Shown here: piece by piece, positions 59,026 through 64,000 of the stretch
How the letters are laid out: every line of letters starts with the position of its first letter
Position numbering within the stretch: the first letter of the stretch is position 1
Assembly: GCF_018130215.1 (NCBI RefSeq)
Contig: NZ_JAFCKQ010000022.1
Location: 1-64,000, forward strand
Origin: Bradyrhizobium jicamae
GTDB lineage: Bacteria > Pseudomonadota > Alphaproteobacteria > Rhizobiales > Xanthobacteraceae
Length of the DNA: 64,000 nucleotides
Direction: 5' to 3'
Program-made: the position numbers and the translations under genes
Notes under the pieces: model-generated
Seen by the model: only the letters and a program-made list of their open reading frames with translations
The model's database searches: none
Told to the model about the DNA's origin: nothing

Positions 59026-60891
59026 TCACTGTGCGTTGTTGCCGCGACCGTCGTCGTCGTCGAAGAAGTCGTGGTCGCCGCCCGGTTTGAACTGGGGATC
59101 GACGCAGGCGAAGTTGGCCGCGTTGTTGGTCATGCCGCTTCCCTGGTAGGCTGGAATGCGCGGATAGGGGCATAGCGGCCGCGTGCCGCCGGTCGGGAAG
59201 TTGACCGCGACCCGCGGGTCAAACGGTGCGCCGGCCGGGTAGGGAGAGGTCGCGTTGGTGTTCGCCGCGACGATGCGGTCCGGTGCGATGCCCTTCTCGA
59301 CCCAGTTCGTGATCGCGTCGAGTTCGTTTCCGGCGAAGCTGGTGGTGGCCGCACCGCCTCCGCAATGGGCCATGTTCGGCACCATGAACAGCCGGGCAAA
59401 ATCCCCGGTCTGACTGCCCATCCGCTGGCTCATCTTGCGGTACCAGCGGGCGATCGACGCGCCGGAGAAGATGCCGTCATTGACCGACGAGGAGACGATC
59501 AGCTTGCCGCCGCGCTGCCTGAACGGCCGCAGGTCGGTCGACACCGCCGCCATGAAGTCCATCGAGCTCTCCGGATAGGCCTGGGTGCTGGCGAAGATCT
59601 TCGGCGCGTCGGTATCGAAGTTGAAGTGGAACACGAAGGCTTCCTGGCCGGTCGGCCCGTTGACCGGCGTGACGACGGGAGGTGTCTGGAAGATCATCGG
59701 GATCGCGCCTGCGCCGAGCGTCAGGTTGATCGCGGTGTTGACACCAGGCACCGGTGCGGTGACGACGTTCCAGAAGCCCCAGCCGGCGCCCGGCGCCGAC
59801 GGTGGCGTCCAGATTCCCGCGTCCCAGAACCAGTTCGAATAAAGCCGCTGGCCGTTCGAGTTGACGGGCCCGCTGTAGATCTTCTTGAGCGCATCGACCT
59901 GGGTGCTGGTCAGGCAGCTGCCGCCATGCGGCGTGCTGCCGTGCGAACCGGTGCCGCAGGTGTAGCTGGCGAGCGCCGGGTAAACCTTCCTGGCGGTGCA
60001 GGCGTGGTAGTTGTCGATGATGCCGTCGACCAGGCCGTCGAGCGCATCGCATGCGCTGAGGATCGCGGCTGAGGCCACCTCCATGTCCTGGGCGGGAAAG
60101 GTGCTCGCGATGAACGGCTGGCCGTTGACGTCAGTTGTGGTGGCGAGCCTGCCCAGCACCTGCTCGTTCCAGGCTTCCGCAAGTCCTGCCTGCGGCAGGT
60201 TGAAGCCGGGGTTCTGCGAGATCACGCCGTCGAACAGCCAGGGAAATTTCTGCGAGGCGACCATCGCGTCGCGGCCGCCGTTCGAGCATCCCATGATGTA
60301 GGAATAGACGGTGTCGAGGCCGTAATAGGAGGAGATGATCTGCTTTGCGACCGTCGCCGTCTTCTCGATGCCGTTGTAGCCGTAGTCGCGGCGTGCCTGG
60401 GCGTCGATGGCGAAATGGGCCGAGCCTCCGGCATTCGCGTCGTCGTCCTGATAGCCGCCGACCGCGTTGCTCGCGCTGTCCTCATGGCCGCCGTCGTCGG
60501 CCGCGACCGCCCAACCTTGTCCGAGCTCGATACCGGCCGAACCTTGCGGGTCGCTTTGCAGGCTGCCGTCGGTGCCGCCGCCGCCCATCATCTCGAAACG
60601 GCCGTGCCAGGTATTCGGCAGGTTGAGCGCAAAGCCGATGGCGTAGGTGAAATGATCGGGATCCTGCGTGCTGGTGCGCTTGTTGATCACGCCGATCACG
60701 TTGCAATAGCCCGACTTCTGCGTCGCGCTCAGGATCTGCGTGTTCGCCAGCGTGAGCCCGGTGAGGCCGGCGCAGGACGAACGCGGCGCGACGCCGCCCG
60801 GCGGCAGTCCTTCGCTCGCCTGGCCCGTTGCCGGCGCACCGAGTGCCGCCCAGCCTGCAACGATCGTCGACGCCAACCATAGTCGCTTCAT
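59026..60891 (-). CDS. Tannase/feruloyl esterase family protein
   Basis: 621 residues. Signal peptide about 1-25 (GQA-SE). The nucleophile elbow GCSNGGRDAM and the late AHCGGGAAT motif give the CS-D-HC arrangement (Cys next to Ser, and Cys next to His) that defines this family. ALDGLVDGIIDNYHACTARK is the calcium-lid region. The C-terminus is Asp-rich (DHDFFDDDDGRG). It cleaves phenolic esters such as gallate or ferulate conjugates outside the cytoplasm, though PET-like polyesterases also belong here. The MarR gene upstream is a likely controller. Confidence 0.88.
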   Translation of the reverse strand: MKRLWLASTIVAGWAALGAPATGQASEGLPPGGVAPRSSCAGLTGLTLANTQILSATQKSGYCNVIGVINKRTSTQDPDHFTYAIGFALNLPNTWHGRFEMMGGGGTDGSLQSDPQGSAGIELGQGWAVAADDGGHEDSASNAVGGYQDDDANAGGSAHFAIDAQARRDYGYNGIEKTATVAKQIISSYYGLDTVYSYIMGCSNGGRDAMVASQKFPWLFDGVISQNPGFNLPQAGLAEAWNEQVLGRLATTTDVNGQPFIASTFPAQDMEVASAAILSACDALDGLVDGIIDNYHACTARKVYPALASYTCGTGSHGSTPHGGSCLTSTQVDALKKIYSGPVNSNGQRLYSNWFWDAGIWTPPSAPGAGWGFWNVVTAPVPGVNTAINLTLGAGAIPMIFQTPPVVTPVNGPTGQEAFVFHFNFDTDAPKIFASTQAYPESSMDFMAAVSTDLRPFRQRGGKLIVSSSVNDGIFSGASIARWYRKMSQRMGSQTGDFARLFMVPNMAHCGGGAATTSFAGNELDAITNWVEKGIAPDRIVAANTNATSPYPAGAPFDPRVAVNFPTGGTRPLCPYPRIPAYQGSGMTNNAANFACVDPQFKPGGDHDFFDDDDGRGNNAQ

Positions 60892-61301
60892 GTCAGTCCC
60901 TCCCTGGTGATGAAGAATTCTTGCCGGACCGGCGGCAGTCCGCGCAGCCGAGCCCGCCGGCGGAATCGCGGCCGTCCTGCCGGCCTGACCGCAGCGCGCT
61001 TGTGACGGGGTACGATGTCATCTCGCCGTGGCACGTCACAACGCGCTCATCGTTGTCCACCCTTGATGGGTGCACGGACGTTATCTCCCTTGGATGTTGT
61101 CCTGGACCGGCTCGTGATGCGGCGGGTTCCAGCGATCCTTGCGCAGCCATGTTGCCATGTCAACATGGATTCGAAGTCGGATGCCGCCACGCAACCTGAC
61201 GTGGCATTTGCGGCTGCGCGCTGCGCCGGTGGACTCGCGCCCTCGAATCCCCGATCCTCGGCTGCGGGCTTGGGAAGCGAGCTTGGGAAAGATTGACGTC
61301 G
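60892..61301. other. Divergent promoter region, tannase-family and MarR genes
   Basis: No gene is supported in these 410 bases. The palindrome at 61147 is the only clear element. Confidence 0.45.
61147..61168. promoter_or_regulatory. Palindromic operator candidate for the MarR protein
   Basis: CCATGTTG / CAACATGG are perfect eight-base arms around six bases. The size fits a MarR dimer. It is 134 bases ahead of the MarR start and 256 bases from the tannase-family start. Confidence 0.6.
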
Positions 61302-61868
61302 ATGGAGCCGAAGAAGGCAGGTGTCGGGAAGCGGCCCGGCGACAGGCCGCGCCGCGCAGGCCGCGCGGCGAAATCGTCACGACAGCAGCCGCGAGCGACG
61401 CAGGCGGATAAGCCGGCGCTGGCAAAGCCGGCGGCCTCACCGCTCGCCCTCGGCGACCTATCGCAACTGCTCGGCTACAGCCTGCGCCGGGCCCAGCTTT
61501 GGGTCTTCAGGGAATTCGGCCGGCAATTGTCCGCGTTTGACATCAGCCCGGCGCAGTTCTCCGTCCTCTGCGTGATCGATGCCAATCCCGGCGTCAATCA
61601 GCTTGCGATTGCGCAACTGCTGTCGATCGAGCGGGCCGGATTGGGCAGGCTGGTGGATCACCTGGAGGGTCGCGGCCTGGTGCGGCGCACCGCTTCCGCG
61701 ATCAACCGGCGTTACTACGTGCTCTATCTGACCGACGAGGGCACGGCGCTGCTCGGCCGCATCAGGCCCGCAGCGGCCGAAAGCGACAAGCGCCTCGCTG
61801 CCAAGATCGGACCGCACGCGTACCGCGAATTGCGGCGGGCGCTGTCGGTCTTCCTGCAGGAGACCTGA
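61302..61868 (+). CDS. MarR family transcriptional regulator
   Basis: 188 residues. A basic, Ala-rich extension of about 45 residues precedes the MarR fold. NQLAIAQLLSIERAGLGRLV is the helix-turn-helix and RRTASAINRRYYVLYLTDEG the wing. The start at 61302 is an ATG with GGGAAAG upstream; a TTG three codons earlier is possible. Divergent from the tannase-family esterase, it may respond to phenolic acids, as relatives do. That is inference from context. Confidence 0.85.
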   Translation: MEPKKAGVGKRPGDRPRRAGRAAKSSRQQPRATQADKPALAKPAASPLALGDLSQLLGYSLRRAQLWVFREFGRQLSAFDISPAQFSVLCVIDANPGVNQLAIAQLLSIERAGLGRLVDHLEGRGLVRRTASAINRRYYVLYLTDEGTALLGRIRPAAAESDKRLAAKIGPHAYRELRRALSVFLQET

Positions 61869-61939
61869 CGGTCGGGGCGCGGAAAGGCGGACGAGGTCGC
61901 CAGTTGCCTGAAGCGATGACTGGTTTGTGGCCCATGCCC

Positions 61940-62866
61940 TCACTCCATCCTCGCAAACAACTCCACCAGCGTTTCGCGCAGCCAGCGTTGTGCCGGCACG
62001 GTATCGTTGCGCTGGTGCCAGAACAGGCTGACGATGCGCGGCGGGGCCTCGAGCGGCAGCGGCATCGCGTGCAGGAACGGCGCATGGCGGGACTCGCCGC
62101 GCAGGTCGCGGGGCAGCACGGCGATCAGGTCGGACTGGCGCACGGTCTCGTAGGCCGTTCCGTAGTGATTGACGATCGCGACCAGGTTGCGCGACAGCCC
62201 GCGCGATGCGAGGAACTGGTCGTAGGTCGGCAAGGTCCGGCCGGCGAGACTGACATCGACATGCTTGGCGCTGAGGAAGCTCTTCACGCTGAGCCGCTTT
62301 CTGGCAGCCAGCGGATGATCGCGCCGCATGAAGCAGGCGTATTCGACCGTCCACAGCGAGCGGGCGCGGATCAGCGCCGGATGCAGCGACTCGTTGACAT
62401 AGACCGAGAGCACGCAGTCGACCCGGTTGTCCTCGAGTTGGTCGGCGATGCCGATGATGGTGTTGGGCGCGGTCCGGATGCGCGCATTCGGCGCCACCTC
62501 GCTGAACCGGTTCAACAGCCGCGGCATCACCAGCGAGGCGACGTAGTCCGACATCGACAGGCTGAACTCGGTCTGCGCTCTCCGCGAATCGAACACCACC
62601 TCGTCGAGCGCGCCGCGCACGCTTTCCAGCGCGTCGCCGATCGGATCCCACAATGCCGTGGCACGCTGCGTCGGGCGGATGCCGGTGCCTGCACGCACGA
62701 ACAGCGGATCGCCGAGCGCGTCGCGCAGCCGCGCCAGCGCGTTGCTGACCGCGGGCTGCGTCATCTTGAGCGCGTTGGCGGCGCGCGTGACGCTGCCCTC
62801 GGTCATCAGCGCCTCGAAGACTTTCAGCAGATTGAGGTCAAGCCTGCGGAACGACATCAGTGACAT
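61940..62866 (-). CDS. LysR family transcriptional regulator
   Basis: 308 residues. The N-terminal helix-turn-helix is SVTRAANALKMTQPAVSNAL (about 25-44), with RLRDALGDPLFVRAG after it. The effector domain resembles NodD/NahR-type proteins (FSLSMSDYVASLVMPRLLNR). It is divergent from the MFS gene across 90 bases. An ATG three codons later (62857) is an equally plausible start. Confidence 0.9.
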   Translation of the reverse strand: MSLMSFRRLDLNLLKVFEALMTEGSVTRAANALKMTQPAVSNALARLRDALGDPLFVRAGTGIRPTQRATALWDPIGDALESVRGALDEVVFDSRRAQTEFSLSMSDYVASLVMPRLLNRFSEVAPNARIRTAPNTIIGIADQLEDNRVDCVLSVYVNESLHPALIRARSLWTVEYACFMRRDHPLAARKRLSVKSFLSAKHVDVSLAGRTLPTYDQFLASRGLSRNLVAIVNHYGTAYETVRQSDLIAVLPRDLRGESRHAPFLHAMPLPLEAPPRIVSLFWHQRNDTVPAQRWLRETLVELFARME

Positions 62867-62899
62867 TCACAATGATGATGTATGGGATCACAATTATAA

Positions 62900-62913
62900 A
62901 TTATTCGGATAAT
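62900..62913. promoter_or_regulatory. LysR-type box candidate
   Basis: ATTAT-TCGG-ATAAT is an inverted repeat containing T-N10/11-A spacing, in the gap between the LysR and MFS genes. It is the expected place for the regulator's binding site. Confidence 0.5.
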
Positions 62914-62956
62914 GGCAAGTTTGTCTATCATCCCCCTCGATTGAGGGGGGAGTTTC

Positions 62957-64000
62957 ATGTCGATGATATCGGCGCGTATCGAGCGCCTTCCGTTCTCGCG
63001 TTTCCACATCCACCTGCTGCTGATGGGTGGCCTGGGTTACATGTTCGACGCCATGGATGCGGCCGTGATCGCCTTCATCCTGCCGGTTGTGCGCACCGCC
63101 TGGAATCTCACGGCGGTCCAGACCGGCGTGCTCGGCAGCAGCACCTTCGTTGGCTTCCTGTTCGGCGCCTTGCTCGCCGGCACGCTGGGCGACCTGATCG
63201 GCCGCCGCGCGGTGATGATGTCGGCGCTCGCACTCTACTGCGCTGCATCGCTGGTGAGCGCGACGGTGGATAGCTGGCCCTCATTCTTTGCCGCCCGCGT
63301 GGTGGCAGGCATGGGCACCGGCGCCGAGAGCGCGATCATTGCGCCTTACCTCGCGGAGTTCGTGGCGCGGCGCTACCGCGGCAGCTTTACGGGCGCGCTG
63401 GCCGGCTTCTTCTCCTTCGGCTTCGTGGCAGCGGCCTTGCTCGGCTATTTCATCGTTCCCGCTTATGAGAATGGCTGGCGTGTCGTTCTGGTCCTCACCG
63501 CAATCCCCGTCGTCATGTTGCTGTGGTGGCGCCGCTCGCTCCCGGAATCGCCGCGCTGGCTGGAGAGCCGGGGGCGCGAGAAGGAGGCCGAAGCGGTTCT
63601 CGACAAGATCGAGGCAAGCTTCGCGCGATCGGGCCATGCGCTGCCGCAGCCGGTGGCTGAGGCAATCGCGCCCCCGGTACCGGCGGGAACGCTGGCGGCC
63701 AACTTCGCGTCGCTGCTCGCCGGGCGGCAGGCCCGCATCACCACCATGACCTGGATCATGTGGCTGTCGATCACCTTCAGCTATTACTCGTTCTTCGTCT
63801 GGATTCCCGGCCTGCTGGTGCAGAACGGCATGAGCATCACCAAGAGCTTCGGCTATTCGCTGACGATGTATTGCGCGCAGGTGCCCGGCTATTTCAGCGC
63901 CGCCTGGTTCAACGAGCGCATCGGCCGGCAGGCCACCATTGCCACCTACATGCTGTTCGGCGGCGTCAGCGCGCTCGGGCTTGCCTTCGCCTCGAGCGAC
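62957..64000 (+). CDS. MFS transporter, truncated by window end
   Basis: The first 348 residues of a larger protein that runs off the window. Helix 1 region GGLGYMFDAMDAAVIAFILP, and the loop GTLGDLIGRRAVMMSALALY with the conserved MFS motif between helices 2 and 3. The MDA...D pattern is seen in sugar and aromatic-acid symporters. GGGGGGAG stands six bases before the ATG at 62957. Divergent from the LysR gene, which probably controls it. Confidence 0.88.
   Translation, partial: MSMISARIERLPFSRFHIHLLLMGGLGYMFDAMDAAVIAFILPVVRTAWNLTAVQTGVLGSSTFVGFLFGALLAGTLGDLIGRRAVMMSALALYCAASLVSATVDSWPSFFAARVVAGMGTGAESAIIAPYLAEFVARRYRGSFTGALAGFFSFGFVAAALLGYFIVPAYENGWRVVLVLTAIPVVMLLWWRRSLPESPRWLESRGREKEAEAVLDKIEASFARSGHALPQPVAEAIAPPVPAGTLAANFASLLAGRQARITTMTWIMWLSITFSYYSFFVWIPGLLVQNGMSITKSFGYSLTMYCAQVPGYFSAAWFNERIGRQATIATYMLFGGVSALGLAFASSD

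Noticed and set aside
1..64000. Search by eye for CRISPR arrays, transposases, integrases and rRNA genes
   Set aside because: No regularly spaced repeats, transposase motifs or rRNA sequence were recognised.

Overview
The window looks like chromosome of a Bradyrhizobium-type alphaproteobacterium. The DNA is GC-rich. The gene families are typical of Rhizobiales: short secreted and DUF6894 proteins, an Omp25-like barrel, class III cyclase-TPR proteins, and ABC/TRAP solute uptake systems. There are also several FixK/FNR-type palindromes of the form TTGA-N6-TCAA. No transposase, integrase, phage gene, rRNA or CRISPR array was seen. Genus assignment is an inference; no species can be named.

Region 1 (1-13.5 kb) is a loosely packed accessory stretch. 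It holds a DHDPS-family lyase, an adenylate cyclase-TPR gene beside a decayed C-terminal relic of a second one, a serine beta-lactamase-like hydrolase, a twice-frameshifted opgC, an IalB-family protein, an alpha/beta hydrolase, an LssY_C lipoprotein, a double-glycine-type small peptide and a DUF1326/DUF2182 pair. Four FixK-type boxes (3996, 6396, 9217, 10700) lie ahead of its genes, and a 97-bp direct repeat flanks about 3 kb of it. This suggests a microoxic regulon that is partly decaying.

Region 2 (13.5-20.1 kb): MarR and cupin genes diverge across a clean palindromic operator. A minus-strand run then carries an SHMT paralogue, a putative zinc metallopeptidase overlapping an ATP-grasp ligase, and a NitT/TauT-type binding protein. 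The SHMT/peptidase/ligase set is the best candidate for an undescribed pathway. Region 3 (20.3-26.3 kb) is a heavy-metal efflux operon with translationally coupled FixH-like, CusB and CusA genes, plus a small Cys-rich GDCC protein encoded divergently.

Region 4 (26.3-37.4 kb) is core-like. It carries small exported proteins (one with a plausible EcfG promoter), a TPR protein, an FAD-monooxygenase relic, an Omp25-like porin, tRNA-Thr(TGT), a dienelactone hydrolase, a NicO-like metal transporter, rlmB and tRNA-Tyr(GTA).

Region 5 (37.5-56.9 kb) is a large carbohydrate/sugar-acid block. It starts with an isomerase-like, Gfo/Idh/MocA and SDR operon. Next come a CUT1 ABC importer with its LacI regulator and UgpC-type ATPase, an MFS sugar-acid permease and an SMP-30 lactonase, then a complete CUT2 (ribose-type) ABC importer and a complete TRAP importer. 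Together they point to uptake and oxidation or isomerisation of sugars, polyols or aldonates.

Region 6 (57-64 kb) holds a second FixK-box cluster serving a universal stress protein and two small exported proteins. After it come a tannase/feruloyl-esterase family gene, a MarR gene with a palindromic operator, and a LysR gene divergent from an MFS transporter that runs off the window end.
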